A stretch of DNA of 64,000 nt from Phoenix dactylifera (GCF_009389715.1 NC_052407.1:2151001-2215000); one strand, 5' to 3'; counted from the stretch's first letter, positions 34,496 to 45,745 are shown. Notes: generated from the sequence alone by a model not told the origin. Numbers and translations are program-made.

Positions 34496-35088
34496 ATAGG
34501 CTATGGCCATATAATCCAATGGCATAGGTCGCATAAAGTGTTAAAAACTACTATTGTTAACCACCAATGGCAACGGTGTACAAAAACTACTATTCTAATC
34601 ATCGGTGGTGCGGTGTTGAAACAGTTTATCATAGATTACAAGTTGACAGGGCCAATGAAATTATTTACTTCCCAAACAAGGTGGTATTTACTTTTCAAAA
34701 TAAAAAGGGAGGAAATGAGATATTTTGTGCATTTGCAAAATCGAAACAATTGCATGGCAATTGTAAAGCACTTTTTTGAGTTAAAAAACATTTACAGGGA
34801 ATCTTCACGAACGTAAACATTAATATCTATGGATTAGATGATGGGCACATTTTGCTGTCCTCAGTAACGAAGTCAAACCTCTAAGGACAATGGGTGATAG
34901 AAACAAACAAGGTGTAACGTGAAACTGTTTTTAAACTTGAGGGACGATAGCTTCATTAGAAAAAAATTATCATTTTAGGTCGAGGAAATTGATGTCCAAA
35001 CTCAGACGCTCAGACGGTTACGCGCTTTTCCGGAGGCCCAGCCGGGAAGCCAGCCAATGCAAGCGCCCTAGTCAATGCCTCCCATGTC
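34496..35088. other. Intergenic stretch, nothing recognised
   Basis: AT-rich DNA with short ORFs only, no similarity to known families that I can see. It forms the left flank of the LINE insertion. Confidence 0.5.
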
Positions 35089-35115
35089 TTTTTTTTTTTT
35101 GGTAAATGCGGCAAT

Positions 35116-38100
35116 TTATATAGCTCTAACTTGAGTACATCCTGCCAAATCACGAGAAAGCAAAGAGTACAAAGGAGAAGGAATATCTCCTATAGATGTC
35201 CATAGAAAATCTCCGGAGTGCTGGGCGACGAAAGAGGCGACCCAGTCTGCTGCTCTGTTCGCCACCCGAAACACATGTGCTGCCTGCAGACCACCCATCT
35301 CCTGAACCAGCCTGCGAGAGTCTCTGATGAGAGGATGGCCATCACCATACCTGTCCACGCCTCGGATCCAGTCAATCACCACCGCAGAGTCTCCCTCGAG
35401 ATACACCCTCAGCTCTGAGGGACCTCCTCGTATATAACAACCCCTCCCATGCAGCCCGAAGCTCTGCTCCTACAACAGTAATCCCCGGCGTGCGCCGACC
35501 CCCGGCTGCTACCAGCCTACCAGAAGAATCTCTGATCACGAATCCAACACCACCAGATGCACCATCCATCGACATACTACCATCGAAGTTCACTTTGAGA
35601 TGACCAAGGGGTGGGGGTACCCAAGAAACATAGGCGAACTTGCGCGCTACAACAGCGGAGAGAGTGCCCCAGATGTCCCTGGCCATCTCAGTAGAGAACA
35701 ACGTGGTAACTGCAGTAGCCTCCCTAGCCTGCGCTACAGCTCTATCCGCCACCATCCTCGGCGACAACCTCCTACCCTCAAATATGCCGGCATTCCTGTC
35801 CAACCAAATATGATAGGCCAGGTATGCCCTGAGGATCCCCTCCTCCCAAAATCTGGGGCTCCGCATAGAAACTCTCAGCAGATGGATCAAATCCTGTGTC
35901 GACTCCATCACCTGGGGTAAGGGTGCAGGTGAACTACTCCAAATCTCCCTCGCCCTAGGACACTGCAGAGGGGCATGATCGATGGTCTCCTCAATCTCCA
36001 TGCACACCTGACAAAACTGGGTAACCCGTACTCCTCGCCGAGCTAGCATGCTTCTGGTCGGTAGGCACCCCCATGCCACCTTCCAGATGAAAAGCGCCAC
36101 TCGTGGGTGAACCCGCATCCTCCAGATCCATCCTCCCTCAATCTGTCGGGCTGGCTCCCTACTGCACAAAACATGAAGATCCCTAGCTCGTACCCGCGTC
36201 TGGCCTGATGGCATCCATACTAGCCTGTCAGGCTCCTCCCGGGCTGGTACCGAAAGAGCCAAAACCAACTCTGCCAACTGCTCCCCAAGAACCTCCCGAA
36301 TCAGCCCAGCCCTCCACTGACCCCCAACAAGGTCCAGCAAGTCACAAACTCTGTATCCACTCAACCTCGCCGAATCCACCATGGTCGGCAAACAACTGAT
36401 CGGCAACTCAGTCACCCAGCAGTCCTCCAAAACATTAATAGATCGCCCTTCCCCAATGGCCCATCTGATCTCCGGAAGCACCAACATGGCTCTGGCACAC
36501 ATCTCCCTCCAGACCGGTGAATGGTGACTGCCAGCTCGTGTCCCAGGCAGCAATAGACCATACTTGGCCCTCATCAGCGAGGACCACATACTATCGGGCT
36601 CTAGCATGAATCTGGCTACGTGACGTGCCGCTAGAGCCTCCCGTCTCACCACCAAAGACTGCAACCCCAAACCCCCCAATCTAGTCGGCTGACACACAAC
36701 CTCCCATGCTAATAAGTAAATACCGCCTCTGCCACGACTCCTCCCCCAGATGAAGTTCCTAAAGAGCTGCTCAAGAGTCCTCAGGACCACCACTGGAATG
36801 AAAGAGTTGGAGAGAAAGTAAGTGGGAATCAAAGAGAGAACTGACCGAACCATGATCCTCCCCATCATCGATAATGTGGGAATCAAAGAGAGAACTGACC
36901 GAACCAAGGTGATCCTCCCCATCATCGATAATGTGGGAATCAAAGAGAGAACTGACCGAACCAAGGTGATCCTCCCCATCATCGATAATGTGTGCATCTG
37001 CCATCCCTCCAGTCTATGTCTGATACTGAGCTCCAGAGAGGAACAATCCCTGCTACGTAGCCGCCGACCTGAGAGTGGAATCCCCAAGTATCTCAATGTG
37101 CCCTCCTGCTCACCCACCCCCAAAATTTCCAGAATAGAATTCTTCACTGCCAAAGTAGTCTTCGGGCTGAAACATATAGCTGACTTAGAGAAATTAATAC
37201 ATTGACCCGACACAGCACAATAGTCCTGGAGAATCCTACTGATGACACCTGCGGCCTGCCGATTCGACCGGGCTAGCAATAAACAATCATCTGCGAAGAG
37301 CATGTGAGAAATCGGTGTAGCCCCCTCCACTGGCCTGTAAACCTCTAACTCATGCAGGGATACAGCCTGTCTGAGAGCTCTCGAGAGCGCATCGGCGCAG
37401 ATGATGAAGAGCAGGGGGGAGAGGGGGCATCCCTGGCGCAACCCTCTGGAAGACTCAAAGAAACGGGATGGCGTACCATTTACCAAAATGGCAAAAGAGG
37501 AGCCCCGAACACAGCCCATAACCCAGCTGATCCACCTCTCGGGAAACCCAAACCCCTGCAAAGACTGCTGTACAAAATCCCATCTCATCCTGTCGTAGGC
37601 CCTCTCCATATCAAGCTTGATCCCCATCAAGCTCCTCCTCCTCGGGGCCCTACGAAGGTCAAACATAAACTCCTGGGCAATAAGCACGTTGTCTGTGATA
37701 CTCCGCCCTCCCACAAACGCCCCCTGCTCTGGACTAATCAACCTCGGAAGAATATCCCTCAACCTAACGGCAAGTATTTTCGTTGTGGCCTTGTACAAAG
37801 TCGTGCACAGGCTAATCGGGCGGAAGTGGCTCGGCTCAGTAGCATCCTGCCGCTTCGGTATTAGTGTGATGAACGTCCTCTGCCAATCAGTAGACAATGT
37901 AGCTGTACTGAAGAACTGCGGTATGGCTGCTATCACATCCTGTCCCACAATTGTCCAATACCTCCGAAAGAACAACGGAGGAAAACCGTCCGGCCCTGGA
38001 GCCTTGTCCCCCTCAAGGGACCAGACTGTCTCCCTAATCTCCCTCTCCGAAACCGGCCTGATCAGTGCTGCAGTCTCCTCCTCCGTCACCCCTACACTAG

Positions 38101-39367
38101 GCAACCGAATATCCACCGGGCTCACACCCCCTGCCTCCTCAGTCCACCTGGCCCTGAAAAAACTCTCCAAAATCCTCGGAATCATATCCGGATCCTCCGA
38201 TAACTGTCCATCCTCGCCTCTGATGACTCTAATCCTGTTCTGATGTCTTCTGATCAATGTCGCCTGATGGAAGAATCTAGTATTTCGGTCCCCCTCCACA
38301 ATCCACTGTACCCTGGACTTCTGTCTCCAAAGTATCTCCTGCTGTCTAAGAAGAGAATCATGTAGTGCCAAGTGTGATCTAAGCTCTCCCATCTCCTCCT
38401 CCGATAAACCTCCACTCTGGACCTCCTGGGTCTGCAGTCTGGTGATGGCCTCCTCTGTATCCTCAATCCCCCTGAAGATGTTCCCCACCTCCTCACGGTT
38501 CCACCTCCTCAACCGTCTTCTCGTCAGTTCCAACCTTCGGGACATCCGGTACATAGCATCTCCCCTAACTGGTACACTCCACGCCTCCCTAACCATCTCC
38601 CATGATCGCGGATAACACAGCCAGAACTTCTCAAATCTAAAAGGGGAACAGATAGGAATAAGTGCCTCAGTACTCACCAGTAATGGATAATGGTCCGACG
38701 CTATCCTCGGCAGATGTCTGACATGATGCTCTGGAAAGCACTGAACCCACCCAGCAGTGGCACAAGCTCTGTCTAGTCTCTCCCATACACGAGCCCATCC
38801 CTGCTGATTATTGCACCAAGTGAACTGCGGGCCCGAGAAGCCCAGATCAACCAATCCATTAGAGTCAAGAAATTCCTGAAACTCTTTAATTTTCCTTTTG
38901 TAAGTGAAGGGTTTCCCCCCCATCTTCTCATGAGAGCCGACAATACAGTTAAAGTCACCTGCCATTAACAACGGGTGACCCTGACCGATCAGGTGAGAGG
39001 CCTCCTCCCACAAAACTCTCCGCTCCCTAAATTCTGTACTAGCATACACTGCTGCAAGGACCCATGGGTTGCCGCTACCTTCCGAGATTACCATAATCAC
39101 CTCTTGCGTACATACATTGAAGACATCCACTCTACATTTGCTCTGAGCCCAAGTAACTATAATACCTCCCGATAAGCCTCGTGATTCTACCGCATAGAAT
39201 CCCCAGGACCGCGGCACCGCCCTCTGCGCCTTCTATAGGCTACTCCCTGATAATCGAGTCTCTAATAAAACACAAATGTCCGGATTATGTTGATGCACCA
39301 ACCTGCGAAAAGCCGGGGCAAAGGAAGGCTTCCCCGCTCCACGGCAATTCCATAGAATCACCTTCAT
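35116..39367 (-). pseudogene. LINE ORF2: endonuclease, reverse transcriptase, zf-RVT, RNase H
   Basis: The true start is the ATG at 39365-39367, which overlaps the ORF1 stop. Codon 45 is TAG (39233-39235), replacing a CAG-type codon. The frame is then open for over 1280 codons. The endonuclease shows VLLETRL (Glu), MAGDFNCIVG and IASDHYP. RT shows GIKLDMERAYDRM, GLRQGCPLSPLLF and the catalytic FADDCLLLARS. A 19-residue block after RT is tandemly tripled (36822-36992). The zf-RVT region has FIWKVAWGCLPTR and QFCQVCMEIEETIDHAPLQC. RNase H starts VNFDGSMSMDGASGGVGF and is split by a frameshift near 35400; its C-terminus (EGDSAVVIDW, VANRAADWVASF) lies in the next frame to 35116. Confidence 0.93.
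36822..36992 (-). repeat. In-frame tandem triplication inside LINE ORF2
   Basis: Three direct repeats of 54, 57 and 57 bp share gtgggaatcaaagagagaac at their plus-strand start. Each codes for a LSMMGRITLVRSVLSLIPT-like block, which is single in other LINEs of this type. The 54-bp unit lacks one codon. All three keep the frame. Confidence 0.93.
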
Positions 39368-41594
39368 GGTACACTAGATGAGACGGCACGACCCGCACTC
39401 CTGGAGCCGTTACCCTGAGCTCCCTCCAAGCTCCTCTCCCCTTCATTAACCACAACAATAGGATTAACCCCCTTTACAGAATCCATCATTTGAAGCAACA
39501 ATTGGAGATGCCTCCCTTCACTGTTCACCTGTGCCAAATGGCACGCCAGGGCTACAGGACCCTTCTCACAGCCCTCTGCTATCCCATGCTGCCCTCCATT
39601 AGTTTCCTCTCCTTCAACACGACCAAGATCTCCTCTCTGTGCATCGCCCTCCACAGACAGAACCCCTTTTCCTGTTTTCTGTGCCAAATGGCACGCTACA
39701 GGGTCAGAGGCCTTTGATGATTGTTGGTTGATCATCATGGCCATTGAAGAAGAGCTGCAAAGTGGACGCCGGATCAAGCCTTCATCTCCCGCACCAGCCT
39801 CCCCAGATCCTCCATCAGCACCGGTACTGTTTGAGCGTGCTAGCCGGCACACCTTGCCCACCGGACACACGACGCCGCTGTCGGTGCGCTCCCTCGTTCC
39901 TTGCTCATGATCCCCTTCATCTTCTCCCGACAACCTCCCACGTCCAACCATTATCTCATCTAACCCGCCAAAATCCTGCCTCGTCGTTGTCCACTTCCGC
40001 CAACCAGCTGTCGCCGGCACAACCAGAGAGACGCCCCTCCAAGGCTTTTTGGGGGTCCACGGCTGCCGACTCCCCAGAACTCCGGTCCGACGGGCACTTG
40101 CCGCTAAGGGAGGAGGCGAGCTTCGGCTTCGCCGGCGATCCCCTTCCAGCCTGCGCACCGGACGGGAGGTTGTCGGGCCCAAAGCCTCTGAGATCATAGA
40201 CTTGGACGAAGAAGAGGACCCCTCCAAGAGCTGGGTCGAGCAGGCCCTGGGAATGAGCGGGCTAAGGCTTGATCCGTTGGGCTCCCCTTCCTTGGTAGCC
40301 CTTGGGCCCGGCCCATTCGGCACCTTCGTCGGGCCCGCTATCGGGCCCTGCCCAGTGGGCGCCTCCGACTGGGCCTCTGCTAGGGCCTTCCCCGATCGAC
40401 CCGTGAGAGAGACCATCGTCCCAACGGTCCGCCCGCTCACTGGGAGGCATTTCGAATCCTTGCCTCCGCCCACCATGACGCCCGCCGACGCCTTCTCCAG
40501 CGACCTCCGTCGTGCCACTTTGGATGGAATTTGCCACCCCTCCAGGTCCGATGTGGAGAAAGGCAAGCTCACCCCATTTCCGGATGGGTTCGGAGCCGAA
40601 ACAGGGGAACCCTGTGCCAAACCGGAGCTAGTCGGAACCACAATCTTCTTCCCCTTCCGGTTGTTGGAGGCCCCCACTTGCCCGAGGCGGTGTGTAGCCA
40701 GCCATGGGCCATACAGCAAGGGCTCTTCCTTCTCCGACCTTGTTCCCCCCCCCGGATTAGTAATCATTAAGGATTTCCCACCTTCTCCAACGCTACCTTC
40801 TCCGTGGTCTCCTCCTATCTCTACCTCACCCGCCGCAACAGGGTTTGAAGCACAGTTGGCCCTTCCATGGCCCACACGCCCACATCTGAAGCAATATTCT
40901 GGCAGGTTTTCATACACGAATGCCTGCCAGAATTTCCCCTCGCACCCCTCCATGACCCCATTGACAAACATACCTGGCTTGAGGGGAGCATTGGTATCCA
41001 GCTCGATTTTCACCCTTGCGAAGCCCCGCTTCTTCCCCTGATCCGTGGCACCGTCCAGAGCCAGGGGTCTCCCTGCCTTCGCCGCCAGTCGGAGTATGAT
41101 CTCCTTCTCCCAATAATCCAGGGGTAAGCGGGGGAGTCGCAGCCACACCACCAGTCTCCCCACCTTTGAGGATCCGGTAATGTAATTTGGCCTCCATCTC
41201 TCCATAACAAATAGTTGTCCAGCCACCAACCATGGACCACACACTAGGGCGGCATCCCGATCCTCCTTATAAGCAAACCGGACAGCAAGAACACCATCCG
41301 ACATAGTGAAACACTCGACCTCATAGGACATATTTCCCCTCCGTCGCACCTCTCTCGCCACCCATTCGACCGGTACCTTCCTTCCAATGCTCCACATGAA
41401 TACCGTCGTGCTTCGCCAGGCACTCCTCGTCTTCTCCAGCAACTCTGTCGGTACCTCGAAGACCTCCGTGAACGTCCACTGCAGTACTCCCAACTCTTCC
41501 TCGGAGATCCGATCGTTGGTCCACATCGCCGGCCTTGTCGAGCCCCTAGTCACCTCCGCCCACGATGGACCCTTTGCCGCACTAGGGGGGGCTC

Positions 41595-41596
<2 letters not shown>
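39364..41596 (-). CDS. LINE ORF1: DUF4283 and CCHC zinc knuckle protein
   Basis: About 730 codons remain open. ORF1 proteins of plant L1 LINEs bind RNA and help form the retrotransposition particle. Residues ~45-210 form the DUF4283 domain (FTMSDGVLAVRFAYKEDRDAAL, GPWLVAGQLFVMERW). A CCHC knuckle follows (YCFRCGRVGHGRANC), then a long Ser/Pro/Gly-rich linker. The frame stays open upstream to the C/G homopolymer with no in-frame ATG. An alternative upstream ATG near 41781 lies in another frame on the far side of that homopolymer. The stop is TGA at 39364-39366, overlapping the ORF2 ATG. Confidence 0.88.

Positions 41597-41642
<46 letters not shown>
41596..41642. repeat. 47-base poly-C tract
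   Basis: Forty-seven consecutive C (G on the LINE strand) lie near the start of LINE ORF1. In the minus strand it separates a frame reading ...GAYASLV from the ORF1 frame reading SPPSAAKGPSWAEV. Its length may be an assembly estimate, since long homopolymers are hard to resolve. Confidence 0.95.
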
Positions 41643-41966
41643 ACCAAGCTTGCATAGGCTCCTTGCCCTTCACCCGTTCGACGAAATGCCTCACAGGCGC
41701 TCCAGGATTGCGGAGCAATCTCTCCAAATATTTCACTCGCTCCTGCCTCTGAGTTTTCCCAGTGGGTTCCGCGCCCCGTCATCCTGCCACTCCATGCACG
41801 ATAAATATCGCCTATCCCTCCCCTTCCCTTCCCCAACCTAGCTAGAACTCGATAACTGGAGACTCCTATTGTGTGTGCAAAGTGATCGATAGACACTCAT
41901 TCAATCTTGTCCTAGCTATTTGGAGTTGGCTTTTGTTTGGAGAAAAAAAAGAAAGAAAAATAAAAA

Positions 41967-43844
41967 ATGGTGTTCGCTGGAGGAAATGGCGACGCATTCA
42001 GGTTGGCGGTGCAGGTGGCTCGGAGCCGATGGTTCATGTTCTTTGCGTCGTTCCTGATCATGGCGGCCTCCGGCGCCACCTACATATTCGGCATCTACTC
42101 CAGTGACCTCAAGACGTCCTTGGGATACGACCAATCGACCCTCAACACCCTGTCCTTCTTCAAGGACCTCGGAGCCAACGTCGGCATCTTGTCCGGCCTC
42201 ATCAACGGGGTCGCCCCTCCCTGGGTCGTCCTCTCCATCGGCGCCGGCATGAACCTCTTCAGCTACCTCATGATCTACCTCGCCATCACAGGCCGAATCG
42301 CCCGCCCCGCCGTCTGGCAGATGTACCTGTACATATGTATCGGGGCCAATTCGCAGTCCTTCGTCAACACCAGCTCGCTCGTCACCAGCGTCAAGAACTT
42401 CCCGGAGAGCCGCGGGGTCGTGCTCGGCCTCCTCAAGGGCTTCGTCGGCCTCAGCGGCGCCATCTTCAACCAGCTCTACTTCGCCATCTACGGCGACGAC
42501 TCCAAGTCCCTCGTCCTCCACATGGCGTGGCTCCCCGCCGCCATCTCCATCGTCTTCGTCCACACCATCCGGATCATGGAGGCGGCAAGCGTGCCCTACA
42601 AAACCTCCAAGCCCTTCTATTGCTTCCTTTACATCTCCATCGCCCTCGCCACCCTCCTCATGGTCCTCATCGTTGTCGAACGGCTAGTCTCCTTCTCTCG
42701 CTCCGAGTACGTCATCGCCGCTGCCATCGTCCTCCTCCTCCTCTTCCTCCCTCTCGCAGTTGTCATCAAAGAAGAGCTCAAGATCTTAAGGCAAAAGAAG
42801 CAAGCCCTCGAAAACCCTCCGCCTCTCTCTTTAACCGTCGAACAGCCGGCGATTACTGAATTGCAGCCGCCGGATCCGAAACAAGTCCCAGCCACCACCC
42901 CGCCCATCATTCCGACGACGCTTACCACTGCCACTACGTCTCCTAAGAAGAAGTCAGCCCTATCTCGTCTCATCGACACCCTCAAGCCTCCGGAGCGCGG
43001 CGAGGACTACTCCATCCTCCAAGCGCTCGTCAGCATCGACATGGTAGTCCTCTTCCTGGCCACCATTTGCGGAGTCGGCGGCACCTTGACGGCAATCGAC
43101 AACATGGGCCAGATTGGGCAGTCGTTGGGCTACTCAAAACGGAACATCAGCACCTTCGTCTCTCTCATAAGCATATGGAATTATGCCGGCAGGGTCACCG
43201 CCGGGTTCGTCCCCGAGATCGTTCTTGCCAAGTATAAATTTCCCCGGCCTCTCGCGCTCACTCTCGTCCTCCTCCTCTCCTGCGGTGGCCACCTCCTCAT
43301 CGCCTTCGGCGTGTCACAATCTCTTTACGTCGCATCGGTGATCGTCGGCTTCTGCTTCGGAGCTCAGTGGACATTACTCTTCGCTATAATCTCTGAGATC
43401 TTCGGTCTCAAGTACTACTCCACTCTGTACAACTTTGGCGGCGTGGCGAGCCCAATCGGATCGTATATACTGAACGTGAGGATCGCCGGGCATTTGTACG
43501 ACAGGGAGACGGCCAAGCAGAGCAATGGACTACTGAGGGCTAATGGCAAGGACTTGACTTGCATAGGAGTCGAGTGTTACAAACTTTCTTTCATTATTAT
43601 CACGGCAGCGACCGTGCTCGGAGCTCTTGTTTCACTGATATTGGTATGGAGGACGAGAAATTTCTACAAAGGCGATATATATGCGAGATATCGGGCGGCG
43701 GCAGCCGAGGCGGAGAATGGGGCGGCCATGGGGACTGTTAGTGTCGCAGGGACAGTGGGGGAGGAGGACAAGCCTATTTCCTCTGAGGTGGCGGCGGCAA
43801 ATAGGGACGACAACGCTGTAGGTCGAGGAAACGGAGTTGCCTAG
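41967..43844 (+). CDS. NFD4-like / nodulin-like MFS transporter, intronless
   Basis: A single open frame of 625 codons with strong monocot-like GC-rich third positions. The N-terminal half (about residues 20-270) is the Nodulin-like domain, with FASFLIMAASGATYIFGIYS, NTLSFFKDLGANVGILSGL and SRGVVLGLLKGFVGLSGAI motifs. The C-terminal half (about 340-600) is the second MFS half, with DMVVLFLATICGVGGTL, WNYAGRVTAGFVPE and EIFGLKYYSTLYNFGGVASP. About 12 membrane segments are apparent, with a Pro/Thr-rich cytoplasmic loop near 275-335. Arabidopsis NUCLEAR FUSION DEFECTIVE 4 is the named relative; substrate unknown. The ATG is preceded by an A-rich leader, and no TATA box is obvious. The LINE sits just upstream. 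Confidence 0.93.
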   Translation: MVFAGGNGDAFRLAVQVARSRWFMFFASFLIMAASGATYIFGIYSSDLKTSLGYDQSTLNTLSFFKDLGANVGILSGLINGVAPPWVVLSIGAGMNLFSYLMIYLAITGRIARPAVWQMYLYICIGANSQSFVNTSSLVTSVKNFPESRGVVLGLLKGFVGLSGAIFNQLYFAIYGDDSKSLVLHMAWLPAAISIVFVHTIRIMEAASVPYKTSKPFYCFLYISIALATLLMVLIVVERLVSFSRSEYVIAAAIVLLLLFLPLAVVIKEELKILRQKKQALENPPPLSLTVEQPAITELQPPDPKQVPATTPPIIPTTLTTATTSPKKKSALSRLIDTLKPPERGEDYSILQALVSIDMVVLFLATICGVGGTLTAIDNMGQIGQSLGYSKRNISTFVSLISIWNYAGRVTAGFVPEIVLAKYKFPRPLALTLVLLLSCGGHLLIAFGVSQSLYVASVIVGFCFGAQWTLLFAIISEIFGLKYYSTLYNFGGVASPIGSYILNVRIAGHLYDRETAKQSNGLLRANGKDLTCIGVECYKLSFIIITAATVLGALVSLILVWRTRNFYKGDIYARYRAAAAEAENGAAMGTVSVAGTVGEEDKPISSEVAAANRDDNAVGRGNGVA

Positions 43845-44497
43845 CGCACTAGTGACGTATTGTCTTTTGGCCTTCTAGAATGTATCCATGCTGGGGATGC
43901 ATAAGCTATGTGCTTTAGCAAAATAAAAATAAAAATAAAATAAACAGTTTTTAGAGCTTGAGTCGATCCTTTCATGAGCGTCATTATCATTTTTTATAAT
44001 TACATCATGCTTATGGTATCCTCTCAATTATCGCGAGAACAACTCTACGCACATATTTATCAACATCGCGCATCTTGGCACATCCACCTAAACAATAACC
44101 TTTAAATCATCATCGGCCCTGTACCGTTCGTGATGCTGTCGTGTAGTATACCTGCTCATCGCTCTATTAATAATCATTATAAAAAAAAATACTCATAATG
44201 GGACCCACCACAAAGGTAAGTAGAGGTGCCCCTGCGTTTCCAGGGCGGACATATTTAAAAATTGATGTTGTGAGTTCAGATTTGAAATTTGACCAATTTA
44301 TAAAAAGCGCAACTGACTCGGTCGAATCTTAACAAGTGGACGAGATAATACGGTCGACGGGCAATACAGAAACAAGTAGGGGCGTTTACGTAATTTAGTA
44401 GGAGGTACCGCCTTTAAAGGCCCGGGCGTCGATCCTTTGTTACGAGACACCGAAGGAGAAGAGGGAGAGGGAGCGATCGAGATAAAGAGATAGAGCG
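43845..44497. other. Intergenic: transporter 3' end and thioredoxin promoter region
   Basis: Repeated aataaa signals at 43921-43945 are candidate poly-A signals for the transporter. About 44010-44085 resembles 30780-30850. A tttaaagg at 44413-44420 is a weak TATA-like site about 85 bp before the thioredoxin start. Confidence 0.5.
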
Positions 44498-44584
44498 ATG
44501 GCGGAAGAGGGATCGGTGATCGCTTGCCACACCGTCGATGAGTGGAACCGGAAGCTCCAAAAAGGCAATGAATCCAAGAAGCTG
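44498..44584 (+). CDS. h-type thioredoxin, first exon only
   Basis: The ATG at 44498-44500 opens 29 codons (MAEEGSVIACHTVDEWNRKL...) typical of plant cytosolic thioredoxin h N-termini, including the conserved VIACHTVDEW. A GT donor at 44585-44586 ends the exon just before where the VVDFTASWCGPC active-site exon should begin. I could not find that WCGPC exon anywhere to 53 kb. The large first intron region or a truncation is filled by repeated sequence and the CACTA element. Either the gene has a very long intron extending beyond the window, or only exon 1 survives. Confidence 0.75.
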
Positions 44585-45326
44585 GTAACTCCTAATCCGC
44601 TCCTATCGACCCCACTTCCGGATCCCTGTGTTTTTTTATCTCTCATCTTTGTGGGATTTAGATCGCTATATCGATAAATCTCGGCGCTTTTAATGCGTTT
44701 CTTTGATTCGAGGATTTTAGGGTTTTGTTCTCGATGGATTTGTCCGATTTATTTGGATCTGGATGGTTGGTTTGTTTTGATGAGTTTTTTTGTGTGATTT
44801 TCTTTTCTGGTTTTTATTCGATTGTATTTACTGAAGGCCTATTAAGGTTTTGAGGAATCTGGATGATGGATTTGATGTGGTTCTTTTCGTAGGGTTGGTT
44901 TGATCCGCCAGAATTGGATTTTTTAAATAATATTTCGTTTCTTTTTTTGTGATGGTTGCATGTTCTGATTTCACTATTATCTAGATTATAATGGGAAAAA
45001 ATCGAGCTTAAACTTTGGATTTTTGATTTTTGCTCGAAGATTTCTTTCTTAAATACGTATATGTGTATTTATGTGAGCACCATTTTTTAGGAATCTTCAT
45101 CATGGTTTTGTATAGTTCAGTGGGGGGTTTGGATTTGATAGCCCTGGTCAAAATATTCTTTTCTCTTTTAGGTTGTAATCGTGCCTGGAATCAGTTCCCA
45201 CGGCTCTGCTTTTATCCTTCTTTTTTTGATTAATTTTGTTTGCTACTATATTTTTATTGCAATTATTTGAATTTAGATATGGATAAAACATTATCATCCC
45301 TGTTGAAATCATTATCATCATCATTT

Positions 45327-45745
45327 TGGTTTGGTCTGTATACATCCATGCGTCATATCCAATTCCAATTTACAGTGGTATGTTCATGGTGTCCAGCTGG
45401 AGGAAGGAATATGTATCCATTGAACTAATGCTATGGGCCTCCTTCCTTAGTTTAAGGGTGTTGAGCAGTCCTTTTTGACTTCCTCGTATTTAGATCCAAA
45501 AAATATTTAGTATTATTATCTACGGATGCGCTGTCTCACGGTCATCGTTGTGGGTTTGGTCTGTATGGATCCATGCGTCAAATCCAATTCCAATTTACAT
45601 TGGTATGTTCATGGTTTCCAGCTGGAGGAAGAAATATGTATCTATGGAACTAATGCCGTGAGCCTCCTGCCTTAGTTTAGGGGTGTTGAGCAGTCCTTTT
45701 TGACTTCCTCGCATTTAGATCCAAAAAAAATTATTATTATTATCT
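45327..45745. repeat. Imperfect direct repeat
   Basis: Units of about 190 bp starting tttggtctgtat at about 45329 and about 45556 share ccatgcgtca, gtatgttcatgg and gagcagtcctttttgacttc. They are separated by a short linker. Confidence 0.85.

Larger units (their letters stand above)
35089..41850 (-). mobile_element. L1-type LINE with ORF1, ORF2 and RNase H
   Basis: The minus-strand element ends in a poly-A tail (T run 35089-35100) and extends upstream to somewhere between about 41740 and 41850. The 3' UTR is very short. ORF1 and ORF2 overlap by ATGA at 39364-39367. I looked for a target-site duplication but found no convincing pair, so the 5' boundary is approximate. It lies roughly 120-200 bp upstream of the transporter start codon and could affect its promoter. 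Confidence 0.9.

Noticed and set aside
35077..35088. Target-site duplication of the LINE (gcctcccatgtc)
   Set aside because: No convincing match was found near the 5' end at 41650-41900; the closest, cactccatgc, is too weak.
40049..41041. 330-codon plus-strand ORF
   Set aside because: It is the antisense shadow of LINE ORF1, which has clear domains on the other strand.
41916..42563. 215-codon acidic minus-strand ORF
   Set aside because: It is the antisense shadow of the GC-rich transporter gene.
42335..42859. 174-codon Arg/His-rich ORF
   Set aside because: It is an alternative-frame shadow of the transporter gene.
45170..45240. Thioredoxin exon 2 (a ttttag acceptor followed by GTTGTAATCGTG)
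   Set aside because: The translation does not continue with FTASWCGPC, so it is not the missing exon.
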